A stretch of 64,000 bases of DNA from Algicola sagamiensis DSM 14643 (GTDB lineage Bacteria > Pseudomonadota > Gammaproteobacteria > Enterobacterales > Alteromonadaceae), in contig NZ_KB894491.1 of NCBI RefSeq assembly GCF_000374485.1, positions 682,203 to 746,202 of the forward strand, given 5' to 3'. Made by a program: the position numbers and the translations under genes. The first letter of the stretch is position 1; every line of letters starts with the position of its first letter. Below, in pieces: positions 8,317-18,400 of this stretch. Under the pieces are notes generated by a model. It saw only the letters and a list, made by a program, of their open reading frames with translations. It ran no database searches and was not told where the DNA came from.

Positions 8317-9579
8317 TTACGTATTCAGTTGTACACTTTTATCCGCATACTCTTGTGCACATTTAGGATGATACTTTTCCATGATCACCGCACATGCTGC
8401 ATCACCTGTGATGTTCAATGCCGTTCTAAGCATGTCAAACAAACGATCCAATGCAAATAGCAGCGGTAAGCCTTCAATTGGAATACCAGAAGACATCAAG
8501 ACTGCAACAACTAAGAATGTTGGTCCTGGGACACCTGCCTGACCAATTGCACCAAGCGTTGAAGCGAGAATGATCGCCATATATGCAGAGGCATCCAAAT
8601 CAACACCAAATACTTGAGCGAAAAACACCGCAACACAGCCATAATAAATTGCAGTACCACTCATATTGATGGTCGCACCAAGTGGTAATACGAATGAAGA
8701 TGTTGCTTTAGAAACCTTGAGCTCGTTTTCACACGTTTCCATCGTTACAGGCAATGTAGCCATAGAAGAAGATGTAGATAACGCAACTGCTTGTGGTTTC
8801 TTCATTACATTTAGGAATTCTTTTCCAGAAATATTGGAGAAGAAATGAACCAGAATTGGGAAAAATACCAAGCCGTAAATGATAATTGCACCTGCGTAAA
8901 CCGCAAATAACAACATGACATTTTCAAGGAGGTCAAAGCCAAAGTTACCAATTGCGTTAGCCATTAAGCCGAAGACACCAATGGGCGCAATGCACATCAC
9001 TTTGTTGATCATCCAAACCAATGCATCAATCAATGTATTCAATCCATCAAGAAGCGGTTTTGCACGTTGTTGATCAACTTTGGAAAGCGCAACACCAAAG
9101 AACAAACAGAAAACAAGGATCTGAATAATATTTGAACTGGTTAATGACTGGAAGATATTGGTTGGGATCATACCCACAATGGTTGCAGCAACACCAGGCA
9201 CACCACCTTTATCCGCATATTCATTGGAGAACATGCCTTTCACACCTGTGAGATCTAGTCCGATACCCGGTTGAAAAATATCACACAGTGCAATTGAGAA
9301 TAAAACAGCGAGTGTTGATGTGCCTAAAAAGAACCCAAAAGTTCCGATACTAATCTTACCTGCAGAAGGTGTACTCCCGAGGTTGGCAGCACCTGCAATA
9401 ATGGATAGTGCGACAATTGGCACAACCAGCATTTTCACTGCATTAATAAAAATATCTCCAAGGATCGCAAACATGGCAGCATCTTGACCCATAAAAGCGC
9501 CAACTGCTGTCCCTAGTACCATTGCAATCATGACTTGGAAGCCAATGTTGCCCTTCAAACTTGATAGCTTTGAACTCAC
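8317..9579 (-). CDS. Dicarboxylate/amino acid:cation symporter (DAACS, GltP-type)
   Basis: 420 residues, all-membrane, with the DAACS landmarks in order: the serine-rich hairpin STSSSMATLP (about residue 270), the unwound helix motif NMSGTA (NMDGTA in the classic transporters), a second hairpin GQAGVPGP, and the substrate/cation motif LNITGDAACAVIM near the end. The family takes up glutamate, aspartate, C4-dicarboxylates or Ser/Thr with Na+ or H+; the conserved substrate-binding Asp is in the NITGDA segment. It starts at GTG with AAAGAGG five bases ahead. It is monocistronic, convergent with the PotD-like gene. Confidence 0.93.
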   Translation of the reverse strand: MSSKLSSLKGNIGFQVMIAMVLGTAVGAFMGQDAAMFAILGDIFINAVKMLVVPIVALSIIAGAANLGSTPSAGKISIGTFGFFLGTSTLAVLFSIALCDIFQPGIGLDLTGVKGMFSNEYADKGGVPGVAATIVGMIPTNIFQSLTSSNIIQILVFCLFFGVALSKVDQQRAKPLLDGLNTLIDALVWMINKVMCIAPIGVFGLMANAIGNFGFDLLENVMLLFAVYAGAIIIYGLVFFPILVHFFSNISGKEFLNVMKKPQAVALSTSSSMATLPVTMETCENELKVSKATSSFVLPLGATINMSGTAIYYGCVAVFFAQVFGVDLDASAYMAIILASTLGAIGQAGVPGPTFLVVAVLMSSGIPIEGLPLLFALDRLFDMLRTALNITGDAACAVIMEKYHPKCAQEYADKSVQLNT

Positions 9580-9982
9580 AAAAACCTCTTTACATCTTTT
9601 GTGCTCTTAAAAGCGAATTATTGTATTGACTCGTTGAACGAGCCGAGAGTAAAGGCAAAAAATTGTTACCAATACAAAAGTAGGCCGATGATACTACTGA
9701 AGATGGCGGTGGTGTAAAGAAAAATTCATGAAAAAACCAACTGGACTGACCTGTTAAAAAGAGTAAAGCATGAACTTTTTTTGCACTAAACCAACAATTT
9801 AAACATCCATCTAATTGATTTTTATAGCAATTAATAAAATAATCATCATCTATATAATTCGTAAAAAAATTACCAGTTCATTCATCGTAAAAATTGATTA
9901 CTTATCGCACTTTTTGATTCATTCTCAACATGAACATACCTTTTAGGTACGCACTTCAATCTTTTTTCTTATGAACGCCTAA
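9580..9982. other. Intergenic region upstream of the symporter gene
   Basis: About 400 AT-rich bases without a gene. The one structured element I see is a 13-bp palindrome, CTCGTTGAACGAG (about 9632-9644), lying 50-60 bp upstream of the symporter start and possibly a regulator site. Nothing else is recognisable before the repeat array begins. Confidence 0.4.
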
Positions 9983-10459
9983 GAAAGCGCCGCAAAAAAA
10001 GCCTCAATCGCGGCGCGAGGAGAGAAGTTTGGTGCCTTCCAAATAAACAACGAGCAACAAAGAGTAACTCCCTTCTTGAAAGCGCCGCTGAAAAAGCCTC
10101 AATCGCGGCGCGAGGAGAGAAGTTTGGTGCCTTCCAAATAAACAACGAGCAACAAAGAGTAACTCCCTTCTTGAAAGCGCCGCTGAAAAAGCCTCAATCG
10201 CGGCGCGAGGAGAGAAGTTTGGTGCCTTCCAAATAAACAACGAGCAACAAAGAGTGACTCCCTTCTTGAAAGCACCGCTGAAAAAGCCTCAATCGCGGCG
10301 CGAGGAGAGAAGTTTGGTGCCTTCCAAATAAACAACGAGCAACAAAGAGTGACTCCCTCTTGAAAGCACCGCTGAAAAAGCCTCAATCGCGGCGCGAGGA
10401 GAGAAGTTTGGTGCCTTCCAAATGAACGACGAGCAACAAAGAGTGAGGCTTTTTCAGCC
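9983..10459. repeat. Five-copy tandem array of a 95-bp palindromic repeat
   Basis: Unit starts fall at 9983, 10078, 10173, 10268 and 10362, giving spacings of 95, 95, 95 and 94 bp. Each unit contains a stem GCGCCGC/GCGGCGC (GCACCGC in copies 4-5) around the sequence TGAAAAAGCCTC, then a conserved block. Copy 1 has an A-rich variant of the stem loop. The last copy is complete: it starts with GCTGAAAAAGCCTC and ends with the inverted GAGGCTTTTTCAGC. The array abuts the ybbP stop at 10460 and its terminal hairpin may act as that gene's terminator. A diverged single copy of the same module is in the mobile element near 53.1 kb. Confidence 0.92.
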
Positions 10460-12964
10460 TCAACTGAATACTTTGCGCATTTCGAGGGCGACATTATTGA
10501 TGGTGAGTCGATGTGTCGCTAGATAGCCTAAGAGGCCCACAATAGTCATCCCTGTCGTTGGTCCTATCAACCAAATCATCGGATGAAACATCGGCTGAAT
10601 ATTAAAAATGAAGTTTTGCAATAGAAAGAGGGACAACTCTGCTGAAAATGAAGCGACACCACCCGCTGCTGCGCCGATTAACATAAACTCTAAAACAACA
10701 CTTCTACGTAATAAACTTGCTTGTGCACCCAATGTTCTAAGGATCACCAACGTTGCTTTTCGTTCTTCGAACGATGCTTGTATTTGTGCTAACAGCACAA
10801 GGCCTGCTGCTATCACAACGATAATAAATACAAATTGAATTGCAATCGAGACATGATCAATCACCTGTCTCAGTTCATGGACTAATTGGTCTACATCAAT
10901 CAAAGTTACTGACGGATATTCAGTATAGAGATAAGTAAGCACTGACTTCTTTTCTGCCGATAAATGGAATGAAGTCAGGTAGGTCGCCGCAAAGTCTTTG
11001 AGCAAATCAGGGCTTAAGACCATGTAAAAATTCGGCTGCATTCGGTTCCAGTCGACAAAGCGAATGTTCGATATTTCCGCTTCGATTCGTTGATCCCCGA
11101 TCAAGAACTCTAAACGATCCCCAAGCTGAACGTCCAAACGTTTCGCCACATTTTTTTCAACAGATACCTGGTGGGTCAAACCAGGCTGCCACCACTGGCC
11201 TTCGATAACTTCATTGTGGGGGATCATGGTATCCGACCAAGTCAGATTCAGTTCCCGCCCCACCCCAACTCTGGCACCTTCCCGCTTTTTCTGCTCTCGC
11301 TTTTCTTTGGTGGGTTCATCCACGACTTTTTGGCCATTAATGCCGGTTAATCGGCCGCGAACAACAGGATAAAATGGTGGACTTTCATATCCTTGTGACT
11401 CAATCCATGCTTTCACCGATGATTTTTCTTCTTCTGCGACATTGGCGAGGAAGTAATTCGGTGCTTGTTCTGGTAATTGTGCTTGCCAATCAGCAATTAA
11501 GCGGTATTGTAGAACGAATATGACGAGCACAAGATTGATCGCCATCGCAAAACTAATAAACTGAAGTGCCGATGACTTTGCACGGCGCCGAATTGATGCC
11601 AAGGCGAGATGCCAAGGAGATGCTGTGGAAAATGTTTGGCTTTTGCCTAGTTTGAATAAAACCCAGCTCATTCCCCCCAATAGCGCAACAAGCACAAGCC
11701 CAGCGCCATACACTGCGAGCGTAAACAGTAAATCACCAGAATAAATCAGCATCAGCAGAAAAATCGTGATCAACGATACACTCACATGAATCACATCAAT
11801 CTGTCCCGTTTCATCTTCTGATTTGCGCAGCACTAGAATTGGCTGAATTTGAAATAGCTGTAATAAAGGGCGCAATGAGAACAATAACGCACAGATGATC
11901 CCTGTCATCAGTGCCAATAAGGTTGGCTTCCAGTCCACTTCTGGTAATTCAACAACCAAGAAGTTCTGGATCAATTCTCCAACCCAACCTTGAAGAAACC
12001 AACCACATATCACCCCAAGTGAGATAGAAAATACAGAAACGAAGAGTAAATGCATGAGGAATATGAATCGAACCTGCTGCACATTCGCACCCAAGGTTTT
12101 AATTATCGCAACGGTACTTCCATGGCGTTTGCAATAACGTTGTGCAGCAACAGCCACAGCAGTCGCAGCAAGCACAATCCCCAGTAGACCCGATAAAATC
12201 AAAAATCGCTCCGCACGCAAAACAGACTCAGATAAAAAGCTCTCGCTATCTTTGACAGAACGCCATTGTTGATTTTCTTTCAGCTGTGGTTTTAACCACT
12301 TTCCAAAAGACAATAATTGGGACGTCTCCCCAGCAAATAAGAAGTTATAACTTAAGCGACTCCCTGGTTGGATCACATTTGTTTTCGCCACATCCAAATC
12401 ACGCATGATCACTCGGGGCGCACTGGCAAACACAGACAATGAACCATCTGGCTCTTTTTCCAATATCGCTGAGACTTGAAGTTGGGCATCACCAATTTCA
12501 ATCTTATCACCTAACTTGATTTGTAGGAGGGATAATAATCTTGGTTCCACCCAAATCGTGCCAGGCTCAGGAGCATTCGCTTGTCGGCTCCCTGTTTGGT
12601 CAGAAATGATTAATTCACCACGAAGGGGGTATTTCTCAGAAACCGCTTTGACCCGGGCCAGCTGCAACCCCCCATTTGAGAAAACCATGGAACGAAAATA
12701 TAAAACTTCAGCATGCGCTAAGCCTTGTTTCTCCGCTTCCTTCAGCCATTTCTTATCGAGTGGATGTGCACTAAAGAGCAAACGATCTGCGGCTAAAAAG
12801 GATGCACTGCGTACTTCTAAAGCACCTGAGATCCGATCTGCAACGGAGCTTAACGTATACACAGAAAAGACAGCGAGAAAAACAGCCCCTGCGATAATCG
12901 TCAGCTCCCCTCGTCGCAGCTCCCTTAAAAACAGACGTAAAGCGATATTAAACAACATCAGCAT
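10460..12964 (-). CDS. ybbP: ABC transporter permease YbbP (FtsX-like)
   Basis: 834 residues, the usual length for this double-FtsX permease. I chose the ATG at 12964 because GGAGG lies 6 bases ahead; a further upstream ATG at 12997 lacks one. The protein has an N-terminal helix, a periplasmic MacB-like domain (about 50-240), three helices (about 255-390), four mid helices, a second periplasmic domain (about 500-690) and three C-terminal helices. Its start overlaps the ATPase gene by 17 bp. YbbA-YbbP pairs belong to the MacB-like mechanotransmission/lipid-export class, and pairing with tesA suggests work on lysophospholipid or fatty-acyl products. The stop abuts the repeat array. Confidence 0.93.
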   Translation of the reverse strand: MLMLFNIALRLFLRELRRGELTIIAGAVFLAVFSVYTLSSVADRISGALEVRSASFLAADRLLFSAHPLDKKWLKEAEKQGLAHAEVLYFRSMVFSNGGLQLARVKAVSEKYPLRGELIISDQTGSRQANAPEPGTIWVEPRLLSLLQIKLGDKIEIGDAQLQVSAILEKEPDGSLSVFASAPRVIMRDLDVAKTNVIQPGSRLSYNFLFAGETSQLLSFGKWLKPQLKENQQWRSVKDSESFLSESVLRAERFLILSGLLGIVLAATAVAVAAQRYCKRHGSTVAIIKTLGANVQQVRFIFLMHLLFVSVFSISLGVICGWFLQGWVGELIQNFLVVELPEVDWKPTLLALMTGIICALLFSLRPLLQLFQIQPILVLRKSEDETGQIDVIHVSVSLITIFLLMLIYSGDLLFTLAVYGAGLVLVALLGGMSWVLFKLGKSQTFSTASPWHLALASIRRRAKSSALQFISFAMAINLVLVIFVLQYRLIADWQAQLPEQAPNYFLANVAEEEKSSVKAWIESQGYESPPFYPVVRGRLTGINGQKVVDEPTKEKREQKKREGARVGVGRELNLTWSDTMIPHNEVIEGQWWQPGLTHQVSVEKNVAKRLDVQLGDRLEFLIGDQRIEAEISNIRFVDWNRMQPNFYMVLSPDLLKDFAATYLTSFHLSAEKKSVLTYLYTEYPSVTLIDVDQLVHELRQVIDHVSIAIQFVFIIVVIAAGLVLLAQIQASFEERKATLVILRTLGAQASLLRRSVVLEFMLIGAAAGGVASFSAELSLFLLQNFIFNIQPMFHPMIWLIGPTTGMTIVGLLGYLATHRLTINNVALEMRKVFS

Positions 12965-13649
12965 GCCGGGCCTCCGGTGCAATGATTTCCCCACCATGTA
13001 AAGTGATCATGCGATCGCATTTTTCTGCCAGCTCCTCATCATGGGTGACCAGAATCAACGTGGTTCCATTTTCTCGATTGAGTTCAAATAAAAGGGATTC
13101 AATAATATGGCCAGTGTGGGTATCCAAATTTGCAGAAGGTTCATCAGCAAACAAGACTTCTGGATGTGTGATAAATGCTCTTGCAATGGCAACCCGTTGT
13201 TGTTCTCCCCCTGAGAGCTGATTCGGGTAATGATCTGCACGATTGGCAAGTCCGACTTTTTCTAACCACTGCTGCGCCAATTGCTTGGCATTTTTTTCGC
13301 CTTTCAGCTCTGCAGGTAACATCACGTTTTCTAGCGCAGTTAAACTCGGCACAAGGAGGAATGACTGAAAAATGAAACCAATCATGTCTTTTCTCAAATT
13401 GGCCCGTTGTTCCTCATTGAGGTTTTTCAAACCAACACCACCAAGCTTGACATCCCCTTCTGAAGGTTTATCCAACCCAGCCATAATCCCTAACAAGGTT
13501 GATTTACCAGAACCGGACGCACCAACAATCGCGATTGTCTCCCCTCGCTTGACATTCAGGTTGATGTTATTAAGTATTGAAAGCGTTTCATCGTTCACAA
13601 CGACATTTTTTGAGAGGTTACACACTTCAATGATTGCTAATTCCTTCAT
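12948..13649 (-). CDS. ybbA: ABC transporter ATP-binding protein YbbA
   Basis: 233 residues. Walker A is GASGSGKST (about 42-50), the Q-loop is in FIFQSFLLVPSL, the signature is LSGGEQQR, Walker B is VLFADEP, and the H-loop is LILVTHDEEL, so it is a complete LolD/MacB-class ATPase. It energises the YbbP permease encoded 17 bp inside its 3' end. Its start codon lies 19 bp within the divergent tesA gene, so the two 5' ends overlap, and no strong ribosome-binding site is visible for either. Confidence 0.95.
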   Translation of the reverse strand: MKELAIIEVCNLSKNVVVNDETLSILNNINLNVKRGETIAIVGASGSGKSTLLGIMAGLDKPSEGDVKLGGVGLKNLNEEQRANLRKDMIGFIFQSFLLVPSLTALENVMLPAELKGEKNAKQLAQQWLEKVGLANRADHYPNQLSGGEQQRVAIARAFITHPEVLFADEPSANLDTHTGHIIESLLFELNRENGTTLILVTHDEELAEKCDRMITLHGGEIIAPEARHADVV

Positions 13650-14277
13650 ACGCGTATTTTTGCCCCTATTTCTTATCTTTATCGTAGCTCTGAGTCAGAC
13701 TGCTTTTGCAAAAGAGCGTTCATCCGCACAGACCATTGTCATCTTAGGCGACAGCTTAAGTGCCGGATATGGCTTATTGGAAAAGGAAAGTTGGCCGCAT
13801 CTGTTGCAGCAATCTTTTGCGCTTGACAATAAGCCTTACAAAATTATTAATGCCAGTGTCAGTGGTGAAACAACACGTGGCGGTCTTCTCAGACTCCAAG
13901 GGATTATCTCAACACATAAACCTGACTGGGTGCTGATTGAACTTGGCGGCAATGATGGCTTACGTGGATTTAATCCATCTATTCCAAGAAAAAATCTACG
14001 CAATATTCTGCTCATGCTCAGAAAAGAGAAAGTCAAAGCTGCCCTTGTTCAAATTCGCCTTCCAAGAAATTATGGTAATCGCTACCTTCGACTATTTGAA
14101 GACATATATCCAGCACTGGCAAAAGAATTTTCTGTTCCACTCATTCCATTTTTTATGGATGGGGTTGCACAAAATGCCGACCTGATGCAACAGGACGGCA
14201 TTCATCCGAATAAAAAAGCACAACCCGTGATCCAAAAGTTTATGAAGAAAGAGATTGAGAAGCTCTTTGCGATGTAA
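13630..14277 (+). CDS. tesA: Multifunctional acyl-CoA thioesterase / protease I / lysophospholipase L1 TesA
   Basis: 215 residues from the ATG at 13630 (the open frame extends farther upstream but into ybbA). A signal peptide ends at Ala-Phe-Ala, so the enzyme is periplasmic. SGNH-hydrolase blocks are all present: GDSLSAGYG with nucleophile Ser42, a Gly in block II, GGND in block III, and DGIHPN with Asp189 and His192. TesA hydrolyses thioesters and lysophospholipids. The divergent tesA / ybbA-ybbP arrangement is conserved in E. coli and many relatives. Its 3' end overlaps the convergent EamA gene by 38 bp. Confidence 0.95.
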   Translation: MIANSFIRVFLPLFLIFIVALSQTAFAKERSSAQTIVILGDSLSAGYGLLEKESWPHLLQQSFALDNKPYKIINASVSGETTRGGLLRLQGIISTHKPDWVLIELGGNDGLRGFNPSIPRKNLRNILLMLRKEKVKAALVQIRLPRNYGNRYLRLFEDIYPALAKEFSVPLIPFFMDGVAQNADLMQQDGIHPNKKAQPVIQKFMKKEIEKLFAM

Positions 14278-15154
14278 CTTTTGGCTGCTCCCGAATACCA
14301 ATCGTCAATAAACCAGAAGCAATGGAAAGGCTAATGCCAACAATATAAATGGAGTAAAACGGTTCGTCCAAAAACAGGACGAGCCAAATCACAGCAAGTA
14401 CTGGACTTAAATAAACCAAAGGCGCTAATCGAGACGCATCTGTTTTACTGAGCGCGATGATCCATAGAATGTAGGATAGCCCGTTAATCAGCGCACCATT
14501 CACACACAATACAAATAAAGATCTGGTATCCGGCAACACAAATTCACTCCATATACACATCGCTATGAATGAATAGATGCTGGCCCAAACAAAGTACAAC
14601 GTTGTACTTTGCATTGGTGGCAGCGTTTCTTTCTTTGAGAGCACAGAAAACAACGCAAATGAAGCTGCACCGATTAAAACTACAAGTAACGGCTGCTGAT
14701 TATCTAGTGAAAACTGAGACCAATCTCCTTTCGTAACCACAACAAGCATGGCAAGAAACCCAAGAAAGACGCTCAGACCTTTTCTTTTGCACATCCGCTC
14801 GCCAAGTAACATCACTGCAAATAATGCAATCAGTGCTGGCCAAGAATATTGCACGATCAAGACTTCAACCCCTGAGGCTGTTGCATAGCCGTAATACAGC
14901 AACAAGTAATATAGGAAGCAACCGAGAAACCCGAGCAAAGCTGTAAAACCTAACTGTGCGAATGTGGGTTTTACTCGTTCAGACGTTTTGGGAGTAAAAA
15001 GAAAGTAGCAAATACCTACAACGATGGACGACAAAACATTTGACCAAAATAGAAATTGAAAGTGATCAAGATTTGATTGTGCCAACTTGGCAACAACCGC
15101 AAGAAAGCTCCAGGCAACAATACAGGCAAGAGCGAGAAATATTGGATGACTCAT
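14240..15154 (-). CDS. EamA/DMT-superfamily permease
   Basis: 304 residues with ten predicted membrane helices arranged as two EamA repeats (about 5-135 and 150-285). The sequence has the EamA hallmark of a Pro-containing helix with a following acidic turn in both halves (YSWPALIALFAVMLLGER and LAPLVYLSPVLAVIWLVLFLDEP). Members export amino acids, metabolites or aromatic compounds; the substrate cannot be told. A GGAAG site lies 3 bases before the ATG. It is convergent with, and overlapping, tesA. Confidence 0.9.
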   Translation of the reverse strand: MSHPIFLALACIVAWSFLAVVAKLAQSNLDHFQFLFWSNVLSSIVVGICYFLFTPKTSERVKPTFAQLGFTALLGFLGCFLYYLLLYYGYATASGVEVLIVQYSWPALIALFAVMLLGERMCKRKGLSVFLGFLAMLVVVTKGDWSQFSLDNQQPLLVVLIGAASFALFSVLSKKETLPPMQSTTLYFVWASIYSFIAMCIWSEFVLPDTRSLFVLCVNGALINGLSYILWIIALSKTDASRLAPLVYLSPVLAVIWLVLFLDEPFYSIYIVGISLSIASGLLTIGIREQPKVTSQRASQSLSS

Positions 15155-15410
15155 AAACTTCCGTACTGATTTAATGAAGAAAAATTGATTGTAGTTGGTG
15201 GGTATGTTGACCCCGAATGGTTACAATTGATAAGGAACCACTACAGCGACAAAAGCTATCAGATCCCCTTTTACCTGTCGACTCAATATTCGTTTCTTTG
15301 CTCAAAATGAACCCAGATGACATGGGTTTGCGTAAATCTATTGTAAATCCTGGAACTTAAGTGCGAGGACTATGTATAGCTCTATGCCTTAAATAAAATA
15401 GAGAAATAAA

Positions 15411-18400
15411 ATGTTGGCCTACACAACTCATATCAAAAGCACAACTGCGAAGATAAAAAGAATAACACTCTGGATTGTCATTTATTTTATTCTACTCACG
15501 ATTTGTCGAGTAGCCACCGCAGAATCAACCATCCTTTACCAAGAAAACGACCCAAAAACCGGCCAATTACTCGGCACATTGTATGAAAATGGAACATTCA
15601 TCCCAAGTGAAACACTGACGGATCAAATTGTCCTCGAGCGTCTTGGCTATCGTCCTACAGTTGGATTGCTCACTGAGCAACAGGAAAAGCCCGTGATTGG
15701 GAAAACTCTCCGCGAAATCGCTGAACTTTATTACCAAGAATTTCCCATAGAATTTGCAGAAGCAATGCTCGAAGCAGCCTTTCTCGGTATTGGGCTTGAT
15801 ACCCACTACCCCTATGGTAGTCATGCACATATTCAGGCAAGTATTGCGTTACAAACACACATTGCACAGCTCACACCAAACCGCTCAGCAATGGACGGTG
15901 GATCACTTTTGTATGACTACGATAAGCTCCAACCCGTAACGATTGAATTCGATGATGGCTCAAAACAGTTGATCACGCCTTTAAAGCTTGCCGCATGGTT
16001 ATTGATAGAAATACACTTTCCTGATGCACTTGAAAACTCAGTTGCAGAAGCACTCTTTTCTGACGGGCAATCCATTCAACGGCAAACCGCCCATGGTTTT
16101 ACCTATTTAACCAATGCATCAGGGATGAGCCGACAAGAGATGGCGCGTCAGATATTCGGACAGGCGAATGATATCACTGTCTATGCCACCCAGTTGGCAT
16201 TTAATGAACTCGGATTAGATAATAACTTTCTCTATGGCTCGATTTATCATGCCCAGGCAACCATCGCAAAACGGTTCTTACTATCCACAGATACGGATTT
16301 ATCCCAATATACACCTGAGGTTTACTTGGCAACTTTCCACGATTTGCAAAAAAACCATGAAGAGAAAAAAGCGACATCTCCCTCTCCAAAGGAGCAAGCG
16401 GCGACTCTCTTTGCATTGATGCAGGAAAAAATACAATCTCAAATTGAGCAAGCATCATATCGTACAACATTCTACACGCTCCATCGTGACTTGGCTGATT
16501 GGTATACACAATCCGAAATCTCCGCGTTATATAACGCAGAAGGACAACTACTCATTCCATCACGAAAAGACCTAGCGAAGGAGATCCTGCAAAATCTAGG
16601 CGTTTTGCAGCAGTTAAAAACAGAACAAGCTCGCAAGAGCCTTCTCAATCAGTTTTTAGAAGCAGGTCAAGCAACAGTAAAAGGCAAGCAACTTGAAATT
16701 GAAAAGAAACCATCCATCTTTTTTAAGATACTTTTGCCAATCACCAACCTGTTTCCAAAACCAAAATCGATCTTTCGTATTCTTAATGTGAGCCAAAACC
16801 AATACACCAACGACAAAGGGGAAATTAAACTCAACGATTTATGGAGCAATGCATACAACACACTCGCTGACAAAATCACTGAAAATGACTTAAGAACCAT
16901 TCGACTCAATATTTTCGAAACCTTGGGTGAATCAGCATTAAACGATTACGATCAGAAAAAATACTATCGATGGGACACGGTTCAGCGTTTCTATTCTCTA
17001 AGACAGATCATCTGGGATATGGATAAACCAACTTACATTGGGTTTGAACCGGGTGAACTCACCAATAATGGCGTTGCGTTTAAAGTCAATGTACAAACTA
17101 AATCTGTCTCATTGTGGGATGGCACAGCGCTCAGTTTAAACCCCGACAACGCTGAATATCAAAAGTATGCGGATACATTAGTTCTTGGTCCATGCAAACT
17201 TCCCCATCACCCAGAAATCGAAGGTGCCCGATATGATATGGATGAATTGATTTGTAATGCCTCCTCGCGTGACACCTCTGCGACTTTGTATCGGCTTTAC
17301 CTCAAACAGCAATTTGTAAAAAGTAAAAGCACTTATCAAGACTTAACAACAACACAAATTGTTGAAAGCGTTGTCCTTGGCATGATCCCTGGCTATGGGA
17401 CGGTTGAATCGATCATCAATGCTAGCAATGATGCCTACGCAGACCAAATGGCGATTTTTACTAACCTTGTTGGTGATGCTATATCTATCGTTCCAAGTGC
17501 TGGTCCAGCAGCAAAAGGTGCTGGGGCTGCATCCAAAATCATTTGGGGCACGGTCAGTGCACTTCGCAAAGGAGCCGTCAAAAAGGGACTCGTTGGTCTT
17601 TCTAAAGCAACGCAAGCCATCGGAAAAGGCGCCGCAAAATCCATAGTGAAGTTGATTAGGGATGCTTCCAATATTGACTTGGCTATTGGGAGTGGCCACC
17701 TCCTTCAAAAAGGAGCCAATAAAGTTGGTGTAGCTTTATTAAAGCGACATGGAGAAAACCTGAGTGTCGTTTTGCGTGGTATTGGCAAGCAATCGGATGA
17801 AATAACTCAAGCTGCGCAAAAGATTCAAAGTGTACGGATCCGCGCTCAACATATCACCCAGAGGTTGATACATAAATATCAAGTTCATTCTCCGTCACAA
17901 CATGTGGGAGAAGCCGTTGATGGCTCTGAAAAGTTATTCCAATATCTGGATCCCCAAGGCCGTCCTGTTCAAAATCAATTTGCACTTCAATTAGAAGATG
18001 GGCGTTATATTTCATTGATTCGTGATGGTTCTGAGTCGTTGACAGAAGCCACCTTCTATCCAGGGTATGCTGTTGAAACGATGAATCAAAACTGGAAGTA
18101 TCAATTCACAAACGGTGACCATTGGCGGCTGACAAATTCAGCCCTTGAGACAGCTACATCAGCTAAAGCAGGTTATTACTTTGCACCATTTGCGACTGAA
18201 GATATTGTGAATATGCTTGTCAGCGATAATGCTTCTCGTATTTTAAGAGGAAAATCCCCTTACGAAGTCATTGTAGAAAGCAGCGCCTATCGTGACAAAA
18301 TGCTGGAGAGCTTTCAAAAGTGGTCCAGGCTAGAGCAAAACCAAATCCACTTTGCTGCAACAGAATACCTGCAATATACCGCCGACTTTAAAGGCATTCA

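Noticed and set aside
9983..10459. Array considered as a CRISPR
   Set aside because: Units are contiguous and nearly identical over 95 bp with no unique spacers and no cas genes.
10004..10494. Open frames of 78 and 131 codons inside the 95-bp repeat array
   Set aside because: They arise from tandem repetition; the 95-bp period is not a multiple of three and there is no start site or homology.
12516..13001. 161-codon frame opposite ybbP and ybbA
   Set aside because: Shadow of two well-supported genes.
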